A stretch of 64,000 nucleotides of DNA from Bradyrhizobium guangxiense (lineage in GTDB: Bacteria > Pseudomonadota > Alphaproteobacteria > Rhizobiales > Xanthobacteraceae). The notes below the pieces were generated by a model that saw only the letters and a list, made by a program, of their open reading frames with translations, ran no database searches and was not told the DNA's origin. Of the stretch, positions 44,723 to 56,020 are shown in pieces (the stretch's first letter is position 1; each line of letters starts with the position of its first letter). A program made the position numbers and the translations under genes. The stretch spans positions 6,168,501 to 6,232,500 of the forward strand of contig NZ_CP022219.1 in NCBI RefSeq assembly GCF_004114915.1, given 5' to 3'.

Positions 44723-45667
44723 CTAGCGGCGCAGGCTGGCCCAGACGCCGCCCAGGATCAGCAAACCGCCGAGAAGATGGATCAGCTTCGGCGGCTCGCC
44801 CAGGATAACGAAAGACAGCAGCGCGCTTGCGATCGGCCCGAGATAGAGCACGAGCGAGGTTCGCACCGATCCGAACTTGCCGCCGAGCCAGGCAAAGCCG
44901 GCATAGGCGAGCAGGCCGGGAACGATCCCGGCGAAGACATAGGCCGAGAGCGCCTTGGCGCTGAAGACCTGCCCCGGCATCGCCGACATCTCCATGGCCG
45001 CAAGCGGCAGCGAGAACAGGGCGCCCGCGCCCGAGAACAGGCTGATGCGCGCGAGCAGCGACGCCCTCGGCGCGGCGCGCGATTGCAGCAGCGTGTAACC
45101 GGACCAGCCGAGCATCGCGATCACGACGAGGCCGTCGCCCGAGGCGGTCTGAACGTCGATCAGCGTCCGCGGATGGCCGCCGGAGATGATGAGCAGCGCG
45201 CCTGCAAGTGCGAGCGCCGTGCCGAGCCATTGCAGCGGACCGACATGCTCCATGCCGCGCATGGCCGAGATCAGCAGCACCACGATCGGCGACAGCGCCA
45301 TGATCAACGCGATATGGATCGCCGTCGTCGACACGCCGGCGGCATAGACCGGACCGCCGCACAGGAACATGCCCATGAAGCCGGCGGCAAGGATCGGCCA
45401 GATGTTGCGCCCGAGCTGCACGCGGCCGTCGCGGATCTCCTTAAGTGCGATCGGCGCGAGCCCGACGGCGACGATGCTCCAGCGAAAGAACGCGAGGGCA
45501 AACGGCGGGACGGATCCGGCGAGCCCGCGCGCCAGAATCTGATTGGAGGCCTGCGCGGTCGCCACCAGGATGAAGCCGATCAGCGCAACCGCGCCGAGCC
45601 AGACGGCCGCAGACGATGCTGCGCCGGCGGCCGCTTCGTTGCCGCCCTCCGATGTTCCCTTGCCCAT
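44723..45667 (-). CDS. EamA/DMT family transporter
   Basis: A 314-residue membrane protein with about ten hydrophobic helices in two EamA repeats, the first ending near ALLIISGG (residue ~150) and the second with LGGVWASLRR at the end. Drug/metabolite transporters export or import small metabolites; the substrate is unknown. The ATG at 45667 begins the conserved part; the frame runs open to 45841. Confidence 0.85.
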   Translation of the reverse strand: MGKGTSEGGNEAAAGAASSAAVWLGAVALIGFILVATAQASNQILARGLAGSVPPFALAFFRWSIVAVGLAPIALKEIRDGRVQLGRNIWPILAAGFMGMFLCGGPVYAAGVSTTAIHIALIMALSPIVVLLISAMRGMEHVGPLQWLGTALALAGALLIISGGHPRTLIDVQTASGDGLVVIAMLGWSGYTLLQSRAAPRASLLARISLFSGAGALFSLPLAAMEMSAMPGQVFSAKALSAYVFAGIVPGLLAYAGFAWLGGKFGSVRTSLVLYLGPIASALLSFVILGEPPKLIHLLGGLLILGGVWASLRR

Positions 45668-45889
45668 GAAGCGACCCAATACGCCATGGCTGCGGCGGTG
45701 AGAACCCGGATCGCCGCATGTGACGATTGCGACGCTCAATGGGTCGAGGCAACACCGGCGAGCAGCGAGGGCAAAATCGGCAGCGCATCGACCAGAAACA
45801 CTTAACCCGCCCGGACCGGCAGGGAACCTACAATCTTTCACGCGTCCGTCGGTTGTATTCGCGGGCGTGGGGTCTTATCCCTTGGCCCC

Positions 45890-47911
<2,022 letters not shown>

Positions 47912-48151
47912 CCGGCAGCGATCCGGCTCAGCCTCGCCCTCAAGACAAAAATCTCGAAAACAACCCCATGCACAGTAGACGGGGCCAGCGAGATCAATGA
48001 CTTAAGGCGCGCACAAGCCGGCTGATCGATCGACCAAGTACACGTTTCTCCGTCGGGCAAAACAGGTGCAGGATGGCATCATCGGCCGCGTCGCCGGTCG
48101 CGCGGCAGAGCGGGCGGCTGGCCGCGATCACTCGCAACGAAAGCTCTGTCC

Positions 48152-49075
48152 TTATCCGTAATACCGCTCCAGCAGGCTTCTCTCGACCTTGCAGATATAC
48201 GTGTACTTTGGATTGACCATTTGCGTGCAGCGGGCCTCTGCGATCTGGCCCAGCAGCATGTAGCCTTCGGCCGCTGGAATCTTCCAGTCGTCCTCCATCC
48301 AGTAGACCATCTCCTCGAAAGCCATGCGCATCGCGTCTTCGAGCGGGCGGGCGCATCCCAGCGTGCAGATGTGGGTCGCGGTCTGGATGCGCGGATGATT
48401 CAGCCTCACGGGTGCCTTGGCCAGCGAGACCTTGACGGTGAGATTGGCCGCGATCTCGATCGCGCCCATTCCGTTGCATTCGCCGTCGCCCTGGATGGCG
48501 TGACAGTCGCCCAGGAAGAGATGCGCGCCGTCCTTGTTGACGCGGAAGAAGATGCTATTGCCCGTGGTGATCTCCTGGACGTCCATGTTGCCGCCATGCG
48601 TCCCGTTGTCGACGGTCAGAACAGCCCCGTGCACCGGGGCCACGCCGGCCACGCCGATCATCGGCTTGACCGGCAGGCGGAGATGCTCGTTCCAGTGCAC
48701 GTGACCGTCCTTGACTTCGACGACGCGTGTCTGGATGCCGAATTCCTTGCGCCTGACCCAATCGGGAAACATGCCAATGCCCGGCCAGAGCGCGGTGAAG
48801 CCGAGCTTGTCGAGCTCCATGTTCACCACATCGAGACGCAGCATGTCGCCCGGCTTTGCGCCGCGCACCTCGATCGGTCCGGTGGCGCCGTTGACGAACG
48901 GCATCGTCACGTCGGCCTCGGTCAATTGCTGTCCGAGATGACGGATGGTGCCGTCATTGGCATTGATGGCGCATTCCACCACGAAGGTTTCGCCGGGCTC
49001 GACGCTAGCGACGAACTTGTCGTCGCCGGACAGCGCGTACTTGATGTTACCGGCCTTGCTGATGCGCTTGGACAT
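48152..49075 (-). CDS. Acetamidase/formamidase family protein
   Basis: A 307-residue amide hydrolase of the FmdA/AmdA family. Signature stretches are NDGTIRHLGQQL, VHGAVLTVDNGTHGGNMDVQ, LFLGDCHAIQGDGECNGMGAIE and HPRIQTATHICTLGCARP. It hydrolyses short aliphatic amides to ammonia and the acid. ACGGAGAG precedes the ATG. It is the last gene of a unit with a NitT/TauT-type ABC transporter upstream, so the transporter probably imports its amide substrate. A second family member is at 52740. Confidence 0.88.
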   Translation of the reverse strand: MSKRISKAGNIKYALSGDDKFVASVEPGETFVVECAINANDGTIRHLGQQLTEADVTMPFVNGATGPIEVRGAKPGDMLRLDVVNMELDKLGFTALWPGIGMFPDWVRRKEFGIQTRVVEVKDGHVHWNEHLRLPVKPMIGVAGVAPVHGAVLTVDNGTHGGNMDVQEITTGNSIFFRVNKDGAHLFLGDCHAIQGDGECNGMGAIEIAANLTVKVSLAKAPVRLNHPRIQTATHICTLGCARPLEDAMRMAFEEMVYWMEDDWKIPAAEGYMLLGQIAEARCTQMVNPKYTYICKVERSLLERYYG

Positions 49076-49148
49076 GGTCTCTCCGTGGACATTTGCGGAT
49101 GCGATGAAGTTGACGCGCGAAGCGGATGAGAGTCGCAGACGATCTTCC

Positions 49149-50000
49149 CTATGCCTGTCGGCGCCAGGGCATCAGCAGCCGTTCGATCTTGCCGACCAGC
49201 CAGGTGAGAACCAGCGCGAGCACGATCGTCACGACCAGCGCGGCGAAGACCTTGGGAATGATGTAGAGCGATCCCGCTTTGAAGATGGCGTGTCCCAGCC
49301 CCTCGGACGACGACATGAACTCACCGACGATGGCGCCGATCAACGCGAAGCCGACCGTCAACTTCAGCCCTGCGAAGATATCGGTGAGCGACGCAGGGAT
49401 CACGAGCTTCCGAAAGATCTGGAATCTCGAGGCGCCCAGGGTTTTCATGAGATTGATCTGGTCTCCATCGACGCCGACAGCTCCCTTGTAGGACGTTACC
49501 AGCGCGACGATCACCACCGACAGGGTCGACATTGCAACCTTCGAGACCAGTCCGGTGCCGAACCAGATGATCACGATGGGCGCGAGCGCGATGATGGGGA
49601 TCGAGCCGAGTGCGATGACGAACGGTTCGATGACCCGGGACACGAAACGCGAATACCAGAGCGACAGGCCGAGCAGAGTGCCGACCAGGTTGCCTATGAA
49701 GAAGCCGAGCAGCGTCTCCATGCCGGTGACCGCCGCATCACGCCAAAGGCTGCCGTCCTGCGCCATCTGCATCAGGAAAACCGCGATTGCCGACGGCGAT
49801 CCGAACATGAAGGCGGCCGGGCTGCCCTTCGGCGTGGCGCGTTCCCACACGACAAGAAGAGCGGCCAGAACGAGAACTTGAGTCGCCAGCACGGCGATGC
49901 CGAAGCGCAAGCGCTTCCACTTTGCGCGTGCCACCGGCGACGGAACGCTTCCGGCAGGCTTCGACGCGTCAACCATGCTGGTCCCGATATCCGTTGTCAT
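49149..50000 (-). CDS. ABC transporter permease, NitT/TauT/SsuC type
   Basis: A 283-residue permease with about six hydrophobic helices and the cytoplasmic EAA loop in MKTLGASRFQIFRKLVIPAS. The ATG overlaps the ATPase stop by 4 bp (49997-50000). Part of the importer encoded by 51864-49149, upstream of acetamidase. Confidence 0.9.
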   Translation of the reverse strand: MTTDIGTSMVDASKPAGSVPSPVARAKWKRLRFGIAVLATQVLVLAALLVVWERATPKGSPAAFMFGSPSAIAVFLMQMAQDGSLWRDAAVTGMETLLGFFIGNLVGTLLGLSLWYSRFVSRVIEPFVIALGSIPIIALAPIVIIWFGTGLVSKVAMSTLSVVIVALVTSYKGAVGVDGDQINLMKTLGASRFQIFRKLVIPASLTDIFAGLKLTVGFALIGAIVGEFMSSSEGLGHAIFKAGSLYIIPKVFAALVVTIVLALVLTWLVGKIERLLMPWRRQA

Positions 50001-50824
50001 TGGATCGCAACGTCGAGATCGGCCCAGATGCGCCGGACGTAGCGGCTAAAATCCGGGTTTTCGCGCAGCGAGATGACGTCGGCGCGATTGGAGCCGAGTT
50101 CGATCTCATAAGCCGCCTTCACCGCGGTCGGCCGCCGCGTCAGCACGATGACGCGATCCGCGATCGAAACCGCCTCCTCAATGTCATGGGTGATGAGCAG
50201 CATCGAGCGCCCGCCTTTGCGGACCAGACTGACCATGTCACTCTCGATGAGCAGCTTGGTCTGAAAATCGAGTGCGGCGAACGGCTCGTCCAGGAGCAGC
50301 ACGTCCGGGGCATTCACCAGCGTGCGCGCCAACGCGACCCGCTGCCGCATTCCACCCGACAGCGTCGCGGGATAGTGGTCTGCGAACCCATGCAGTCCAA
50401 GCTGGTCGAGCATGGCCCGGCTGCGGTCTTCGGCCTCGGCAGCAGGAACACCCCGGATCTCCAGGCCGAGCATGGTGTTGGCGAGCGCCGTACGCCACGG
50501 GAACAGGAGGTCCTTCTGAAGCATGTAGCCGACGTTCTGGGGCTGACCAACGACTTGCCGACCGTGCCAGCGGATGCGGCCGGCATCAGGCGCCAGCAGG
50601 CCACAGAGTGTGTTGAGCAATGTGGTCTTGCCGCAACCGGAGGGACCGACGACGCTGACGATCTCACCCTTGCGCAGCGTGAGGCTGAGATCGGCAATCA
50701 CCGGCACGACCTGCCCGTTGAGGTCGTAGCCTTTTGCGACGTGCTCGACGACGAGCGGGAGAGCAGTGCCGTTCACGGCCTCGCCCTCACCAGGCCTTGC
50801 GTGTGTGGCAGCCTCAACGCTCAT
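49997..50824 (-). CDS. ABC transporter ATP-binding protein, NitT/TauT/SsuB type
   Basis: A 275-residue ATPase with Walker A GPSGCGKTT, signature LSGGMRQRVALAR and Walker B VLLLDEPFAALD; the SLTLRKGEIVSVV start is typical. The ATG at 50824 overlaps the substrate-binding gene stop by 4 bp (50821-50824); the longer open frame to 50935 is not used. The final 30 residues include RENPDFSRYVRRIWADLDV as in SsuB/TauB relatives. Confidence 0.9.
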   Translation of the reverse strand: MSVEAATHARPGEGEAVNGTALPLVVEHVAKGYDLNGQVVPVIADLSLTLRKGEIVSVVGPSGCGKTTLLNTLCGLLAPDAGRIRWHGRQVVGQPQNVGYMLQKDLLFPWRTALANTMLGLEIRGVPAAEAEDRSRAMLDQLGLHGFADHYPATLSGGMRQRVALARTLVNAPDVLLLDEPFAALDFQTKLLIESDMVSLVRKGGRSMLLITHDIEEAVSIADRVIVLTRRPTAVKAAYEIELGSNRADVISLRENPDFSRYVRRIWADLDVAIQ

Positions 50825-51864
50825 TTCAGGCTGGCAATCGCCTTTTCGGCAAACGAGTTGTCGATGATCTGATCGAACGGGACTGATCCTTTGGCGTTGC
50901 CGAGGTAGATCTGCATGTCCATCAGGTTCTTCCACTGATCCTGCTTGGTGATGACCGACTGCGCCGGGATGAGATATTTCAGCTCGGCGTCGATCGCCTT
51001 GTCGACGACGTCGCCGGGAAGATCGGGGAACTCCTTGCGCGCGACCTCCTTGGCGAAAGCGGGATCGGCGTAGGTCTTGCGCGAGGCCTCCTCGAAGGAC
51101 GTGACCAGCGCCTGCACCATCGCAGGGTCCTTCTGGAGCGTCGAGGGCAGCACCATGATGCCGGTATTGCAGAACGGCCCGACATAGTTCGAGAAGTCGA
51201 ACACGACCTTGGCGCCTTGAGCCTCCGCGGCGGCGACGCTCGGCTGATAGGCGACCGCCATGTCGGCCTGCCCGGCCAGCATCGCCGCGATCTCGGTGCC
51301 GGGATTGACCGGAACGATCGTCGCGTCGGTGCCCAGCTTCAGGCCGGCTTTCTCCAGCATCCGCTTGGTAACGCTGAAATTGGTGTTGGGCTCGGGCGAA
51401 GTGACGATCTTGAGACCCTTGAACTCCTTCGGATCGGTGATCGGTTTGAGCGTCTTGGACACCCCAAAATAGTGCGCACGCTGCACGACCGTACCGACCA
51501 CGACGCCGGGGCCGCCGTTCTCGCGGGAGATCTGCGCCATGGTCGCATCGCCAATCGCGAAGTCCGCGGAGCCGCCAAGCACCGCCGCAAAGGTCTGGGT
51601 GTCGCCGCCGGCGGCGGTCACCTTCATGTCGAGACCGTTCTTCTTGAAGATGCCGGCATGCATGCCGACGTAGAGGTTGATGTAGCCCAGATTGTGCACG
51701 GCCTCACTGAAGCGGACGGTCTTGAGCTCGGCGGCGGAGGCGATGCGGGATCCGAGCAGCGGCGCGGCGCCAATTCCGGCGGCGACAACGGACGAGCCGG
51801 CAAGGAAGGTGCGGCGACTGAGCGCGCGGCTGCTCGGCGGAGCGAGACGAACATGGTCGGTCAT
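50821..51864 (-). CDS. ABC transporter substrate-binding protein with Tat signal, NMT1/TauA type
   Basis: A 347-residue periplasmic receptor. The N-terminus has a twin-arginine signal (SRRTFLAGSSVVAAGIGAA), so it is probably exported folded. NMT1-type sequence follows: VGMHAGIFKKNGLDMKVT and GGSADFAIGDATMAQIS. The ATG at 51864 places the Tat signal correctly; the frame extends to 51924. Ligand unknown; the operon context with acetamidase suggests an amide or related nitrogen compound. Confidence 0.88.
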   Translation of the reverse strand: MTDHVRLAPPSSRALSRRTFLAGSSVVAAGIGAAPLLGSRIASAAELKTVRFSEAVHNLGYINLYVGMHAGIFKKNGLDMKVTAAGGDTQTFAAVLGGSADFAIGDATMAQISRENGGPGVVVGTVVQRAHYFGVSKTLKPITDPKEFKGLKIVTSPEPNTNFSVTKRMLEKAGLKLGTDATIVPVNPGTEIAAMLAGQADMAVAYQPSVAAAEAQGAKVVFDFSNYVGPFCNTGIMVLPSTLQKDPAMVQALVTSFEEASRKTYADPAFAKEVARKEFPDLPGDVVDKAIDAELKYLIPAQSVITKQDQWKNLMDMQIYLGNAKGSVPFDQIIDNSFAEKAIASLK

Positions 51865-52170
51865 GGCGCTGACTTCTCCAGGGAATGCTGACGGGGCAGC
51901 CCAAAGACTAGGCGCCGACTGCACCGCATCAAGCCGAAATAAGCGACGCGATTTGCTTGCGATTTGGCGCAGCCCTTCAATATGTCACCCCATTGACGCA
52001 GTGTGACGGCGCATGGCCTGAAGACGCGGCTTTGCTGCCCGCCGCATCATCGCGCTGCCGAATTCAGCACCGCGCGCGAATGGTTTTCGTCATTTCTGAC
52101 ATTTTGACTGCATAAAAGATTTGCAGGCCGCGTAGCATATAGCCACGCCGTTCGCGACGGCCGCAGGCGA
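51865..52170. other. 306-bp gene-free stretch
   Basis: No convincing reading frame. It should hold the promoter of the ABC transporter/acetamidase unit. It has AT-richer patches (around 51940-51970 and 52080-52135) but no strong palindrome apart from a loose GTCAC/GTGAC pair near 51982-52008. Confidence 0.4.
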
Positions 52171-52545
52171 CTACGGATTGACGCGCACCGAGGAGAAGCG
52201 GCCAGTCAATGCCCCTCCACATTTTTCGGCTGCGATGCGGCTCGCCCGGGTCGGCTCGCGCGGCGTCGCCGGGGAAGGAGCCCCGTCCTTCCTGACGTCG
52301 CCATCCGCCTTGCGCAAGAGTTCGAAGAGATTGTTGACCAACCCGCGCAAACGCAGATTCTCCGATTTCAGATCGTTCATCCGCTGAACGGCGGGAACAT
52401 CGAGCGTGCCGAAGTTGCGACGCCACCGGTAGAAGGTACGTTCTGTGATGTCGGCGGCCTTGCAGATTTCTGCAATGGACACCCCGGAACTCGCCTCGGC
52501 AAGGAGATGAATGATCTCATTCTCGGTGAATCGGGATCGCCTCAT
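52171..52545 (-). CDS. Orphan IS3 OrfA-like helix-turn-helix protein (Transposase_8 type)
   Basis: A 124-residue protein. Residues 1-80 match the OrfA of IS3/IS407-group elements: RRSRFTENEIIHLLAEASSG, a helix-turn-helix through ITERTFYRWRRNFG, then a leucine-zipper-like MNDLKSENLRLRGLVNNLFE. The C-terminal third is unrelated and basic. There is no OrfB, no inverted repeats and no target duplication, so it is not a working insertion sequence. It may be a domesticated DNA-binding protein or a remnant. The ATG at 52545 has GGAGAG upstream. Divergent from the second acetamidase. Confidence 0.65.
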   Translation of the reverse strand: MRRSRFTENEIIHLLAEASSGVSIAEICKAADITERTFYRWRRNFGTLDVPAVQRMNDLKSENLRLRGLVNNLFELLRKADGDVRKDGAPSPATPREPTRASRIAAEKCGGALTGRFSSVRVNP

Positions 52546-52739
52546 CGCTCTCTCCATCGGCCCGTCGTTTGCAGAGGCTCGAACGCCGGCCCCGCGCTGG
52601 GCCTCAAGTCAGTATAGCCGAAGGATCGCCGGCGCCTAGAATATCCGAGGACGATTTTGCCGGTCGCAGCCGTGGCGATCCGGGGCGGATCGCTCTTGGA
52701 GCCCAAAAAAGCCCGAACCGCTACGCCTGGAGTTGTCCA

Positions 52740-53678
52740 ATGCAGCGCCGCCACGAGATCCCCGCCACACCCCAAAACATGGTGTGGGGCTATTTGGACT
52801 GCAACACGCCGCCTGTCCTCGAGGTCAGTTCCGGCGACAGCGTGACACTGCACAGCTTCCCGGCCGGAGGAAAGGAGACGCTGCCGGACGATCGGTCTTT
52901 GGTCCCCGAAGACTATCTGCTCGCCCTGGAAACGATGCAGCCCGGGCCGGGGCCTCACTTCATTACCGGGCCCGTCTATGTGCGCGGCGCCAATGTCGGC
53001 GATGCACTCCAGGTCGACATCCTCGACGTGAAGGTGCGCCAGGACTGGGGCTTCGTGTCAGTCCTTCCTCTGCTCGGAACGCTGCCGGACGAGTTCACGG
53101 ACTATGAAACGATCCATCCCAGGATCGACCGCAAGCGCGAGGTCTGCATCATGCCGTGGGGCACTGAGATCCCGCTCGCTCCCTTTTTCGGCATCATCGC
53201 CACTGCCCCACCACCGAGCTGGGGCCGCTGCGGCTCCCCCGTTCCGCGCGCGTTCGGCGGCAACATGGACAACAAGGAGCTGCGGGCCGGCACGACGCTG
53301 TATCTGCCGGTATTCAACGAGGGCGCGTTGTTCTTCGCCGGTGACGGCCACGGCGTGCAGGGCGACGGCGAAGTCTGCATCACCGCGCTCGAGACCGGCG
53401 TGAGCGGGACATTCCGCCTGACCGTGCGCAAGGACATGGATATCAAATGGCCCTTTGCCGAGAGCGCGACACATCTCATGTCGATCGGCCTTGACGAGGA
53501 TCTCGACGATGCCGCCAAGCAAGCGGTCCGGGAAATGGTCAAGCATGTCTGCGCACGGACGAACCGAACGCGCAACGAGGCCTACATGTTGTGTTCGCTG
53601 GCCGGGAATCTTCGCGTCACCCAACTCGTCGACGGCAACAAGGGCATCCATATGCTGTTGCCGAAAGCGCTGCTGTAG
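52740..53678 (+). CDS. Acetamidase/formamidase family protein (second copy)
   Basis: A 312-residue FmdA/AmdA-family amidase, divergent in sequence from the copy at 48152. Shared features are LEVSSGDSVTLHSFPAGG, FGGNMDNKELRAG, LFFAGDGHGVQGDGEVC and the later WPFAESATHLMSIG. The ATG at 52740 follows GGAG; the frame is open to 52569. Both copies flank an ABC transporter and an OrfA-like protein, suggesting substrates of different size or charge. Confidence 0.85.
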   Translation: MQRRHEIPATPQNMVWGYLDCNTPPVLEVSSGDSVTLHSFPAGGKETLPDDRSLVPEDYLLALETMQPGPGPHFITGPVYVRGANVGDALQVDILDVKVRQDWGFVSVLPLLGTLPDEFTDYETIHPRIDRKREVCIMPWGTEIPLAPFFGIIATAPPPSWGRCGSPVPRAFGGNMDNKELRAGTTLYLPVFNEGALFFAGDGHGVQGDGEVCITALETGVSGTFRLTVRKDMDIKWPFAESATHLMSIGLDEDLDDAAKQAVREMVKHVCARTNRTRNEAYMLCSLAGNLRVTQLVDGNKGIHMLLPKALL

Positions 53679-53755
53679 CGCCCCGCCCAGCCACTGAAAA
53701 TCGACGCCAGACACACAGCCATCGACGGCGTGGCCCGCCATGCGTCGCCGGCGGC

Positions 53756-53785
53756 TTGACCTTTGCCGATTATGTAACATATAAA
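53756..53785 (+). promoter_or_regulatory. Promoter of the Rrf2-like gene, probably leaderless
   Basis: TTGACC (53756-53761) and TATAAA (53780-53785), 18 bp apart, resemble a sigma70 promoter whose start would fall at about 53791-53792, the gene's own ATG. No ribosome site precedes the ATG. Confidence 0.55.
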
Positions 53786-53792
53786 GTTACAT
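53772..53792. promoter_or_regulatory. Inverted repeat over the Rrf2-like start codon
   Basis: ATGTAAC (53772-53778) and GTTACAT (53786-53792) are perfect inverted repeats with a 7-base gap that contains most of the -10; the second arm includes the AT of the start codon at 53791. A strong autoregulatory operator candidate. Confidence 0.7.
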
Positions 53793-54249
53793 GAAACGAG
53801 ACAGCCGATTATCCGGGGTGCTGCATGTCCTTTTGCACATGGCGCAGCAGCCTGGGCCATTCACGTCCGAGAGGCTGGGGAAGGCCATGGACACCAACCC
53901 TGTGGTGATCCGGCGCATCATGGCGGGGCTGAGGGAGCTCGGTTACGTCCGCTCCGAGAAGGGACATGGCGGCGGCTGGACGCTGGCCTGCGACCTGTCG
54001 AAGCTGACGCTGCACGATGTCTATGCCGCGCTCGGCAGCCCTTCGCTGCTGGCGATGGGCAACCGCACCGAGGCGCCGGGCTGTCTGGTCGAGCAGGCCG
54101 TCAATGCCGCGCTCGATCAGGCCTTTGGCGATGCCGAGGCGGTGCTGCTGGCGCGCCTCGGCGAAGTGACGCTGGCGATGCTGGGCGAGGATTTGCGCAA
54201 ACGGCTCGGGGCTCGAAAGATCCACGACATCAGCGCGCATCGCGCGTGA
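53791..54249 (+). CDS. Rrf2 family transcriptional regulator
   Basis: A 152-residue winged-helix regulator: HTH around residues 25-60 ([20 protein letters not shown]), then the wing [17 protein letters not shown] and a dimerisation helix. It has only two cysteines (in LACDL and GCLVEQ), not the three-Cys cluster motif of IscR/NsrR, so an Fe-S cofactor is unlikely. The methyltransferase gene begins 25 bp downstream in the same direction and is probably regulated by it. Confidence 0.85.
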   Translation: MKRDSRLSGVLHVLLHMAQQPGPFTSERLGKAMDTNPVVIRRIMAGLRELGYVRSEKGHGGGWTLACDLSKLTLHDVYAALGSPSLLAMGNRTEAPGCLVEQAVNAALDQAFGDAEAVLLARLGEVTLAMLGEDLRKRLGARKIHDISAHRA

Positions 54250-54274
54250 ACGGCTCCATTCACGGGACAACATC

Positions 54275-54958
54275 ATGACCGACATTCAAGCCGCATTCTC
54301 CGACCCGCAATTCGTGGCGAGATACACGGAGGGGCCGCGGCGCTTCGTGCCGGGCTATGACGCCATGCAATCCATGACGACGATTCTGCTCGCCGAAAGC
54401 GTCCCCGGCGATGGGCAGGTGCTCGTCCTCGGCGCGGGCGGCGGCCTGGAGCTCAAAGCGTTTGCGCAAGCGCATCCCGGTTGGCGCTTCGACGGCGTTG
54501 ATCCGTCCGCTGCGATGCTGGCGCTGGCCGGGCAAACCCTGGGACCGCTCGCACCACGTGCACGCCTTCATCAAGGCTATATCGATGATGCGCCGGAGGG
54601 ACCGTTCGACGGAGCCAGCTGTCTCTTGACCCTGCACTTCGTCGACGTCGCAGAGCGGCGCCGCATCGCCTCGGAGGTCCGCCGCCGCCTCAAGCCGCGC
54701 GCTCCCTTCGTGGTCGCGCATCTGAGCGCGCCGGATGGCGAGGAAGAGCGCCGGCTGTGGCTGTCACGTTATTCTGCCTTCCTGGCAGCGTCCGGCGTCG
54801 AGCCCGAGCAGGCGGCGGCCGCGAAAGACGCCGTCACCAATCACCTGGAAATTCTCGCGCCCATGCAGGATGAGGCGATCCTGCGCGAGGCCGGCTTCTC
54901 GAACCCGACCTTGTTCTATACCGGCTTCGCCTTCCGGGGCTGGGTGGCTTATGCGTGA
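54275..54958 (+). CDS. Class I SAM-dependent methyltransferase
   Basis: A 227-residue methyltransferase. Motif I is VLVLGAGGGLELKAF (residues about 48-62); the acidic position VDPSAAMLALA and the later SCLLTLHFVDVAERRRIAS follow. The C-terminal YTGFAFRGWVAY resembles proteins that methylate small substrates. Operon with the Rrf2 regulator upstream; substrate unknown. Confidence 0.85.
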   Translation: MTDIQAAFSDPQFVARYTEGPRRFVPGYDAMQSMTTILLAESVPGDGQVLVLGAGGGLELKAFAQAHPGWRFDGVDPSAAMLALAGQTLGPLAPRARLHQGYIDDAPEGPFDGASCLLTLHFVDVAERRRIASEVRRRLKPRAPFVVAHLSAPDGEEERRLWLSRYSAFLAASGVEPEQAAAAKDAVTNHLEILAPMQDEAILREAGFSNPTLFYTGFAFRGWVAYA

Positions 54959-55201
54959 GGCGGCACCACGGGCAAGCGTTCGTGCCGGCAATGCGCCGGG
55001 TGTGTGGACATGATCCCTTACTCCGCGAACGAGGCTGTGTCCGTTTCGCCTTTCAACACCTGACATGGGCAGTTCGCTCCTGCGTGTCGGCAAAGGGCCC
55101 AAGAGCGGCTGTCGCATACAGTCTTTTGAACAGGAAGGAGAGGTCGCCTTGCAAACGGCATCTCCTTCGTGCGGGAAGGCGGTGATGGATGAGAGATGTC
55201 G

Positions 55202-56020
55202 TCAAGACCTGATGAACGTGAGCAGGTCGGAGTTGAGGACATCCGCATGCGTGGTGAGCATACCATGGGGATAGCCGGGATATGTCTTCAGCGCCCCGTT
55301 CTTAAGGAGGTCGACCGCACGCGGCACTGAACTTGCGAACGGGACCACCTGATCAGCCTCGCCATGCATCACCAGCACTGGCACGGTGATCTTCTTGAGG
55401 TCTTCGGTATAATCTTCAAGCCAAGACGCGACGGTTGCGTAGTGAGCGAGGGCACCGCCAGCCATGCCTTGGCGCCACCAGTTCGCAATGATCGCCTCCG
55501 AAGGCTTCGTCCCATCCAGGTTGTAGCCGTAAAACGGATTCTCAGGGACGAACCGGTAGAACTCCGAGCGATTGTTCAGCACGCCTGCCCGGATCGCTTC
55601 GAACCACTCCGGCGGTTGACCGGACGGGTTATCTCCGCTCCGGTACATGTTCGGCGTCAGTGAAGCGACCAGAACCGCCTTCGCGACGCGCTCTTGGTGG
55701 CCAGCGACATAGCGAGCCACCTCACCGCCACCTGTCGAGTGCCCGATGTGGATCGCGTTGCGCAGGTTGAGGTGCTCAGTCAAGGCCGCGAGGTCGGCAA
55801 CCCAGTGGTCCATGTCGTTGCCGGTGCTGGGCTGGTCGGACCGGCCGTGGCCGCGCCGGTCGTGGGCGATCACCCGATACCCGTGATGCAGGAAGAACAT
55901 CATCTGGGCATCCCAGTCGTCCGCTGTCAGCGGCCAACCGTGGCTGAAAACAATCGGCTGGCCTGAGCCCCAGTCCTTGTAGAAGATGTTTACGCCGTCT
56001 GTAGTGGTGATCATGGACAT
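55202..56020 (-). CDS. Alpha/beta hydrolase, non-heme chloroperoxidase-like
   Basis: A 272-residue protein of the cofactor-free haloperoxidase/esterase group. Nucleophile Ser95 in GHSTGGGEVARY; oxyanion FSHGWPLTADDWD; acid in MHGEADQVVP; base His in YPGYPHGMLTTHAD. Length is typical (about 275). The ATG at 56020 follows GGAG; the frame extends to 56080. Usually a broad-specificity esterase able to make peracids; physiological role unknown. Confidence 0.87.
   Translation of the reverse strand: MSMITTTDGVNIFYKDWGSGQPIVFSHGWPLTADDWDAQMMFFLHHGYRVIAHDRRGHGRSDQPSTGNDMDHWVADLAALTEHLNLRNAIHIGHSTGGGEVARYVAGHQERVAKAVLVASLTPNMYRSGDNPSGQPPEWFEAIRAGVLNNRSEFYRFVPENPFYGYNLDGTKPSEAIIANWWRQGMAGGALAHYATVASWLEDYTEDLKKITVPVLVMHGEADQVVPFASSVPRAVDLLKNGALKTYPGYPHGMLTTHADVLNSDLLTFIRS

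Noticed and set aside
52171-52545. Complete insertion sequence of the IS3 family
   Set aside because: Only an OrfA-like reading frame is present; no OrfB, terminal inverted repeats or target duplication.
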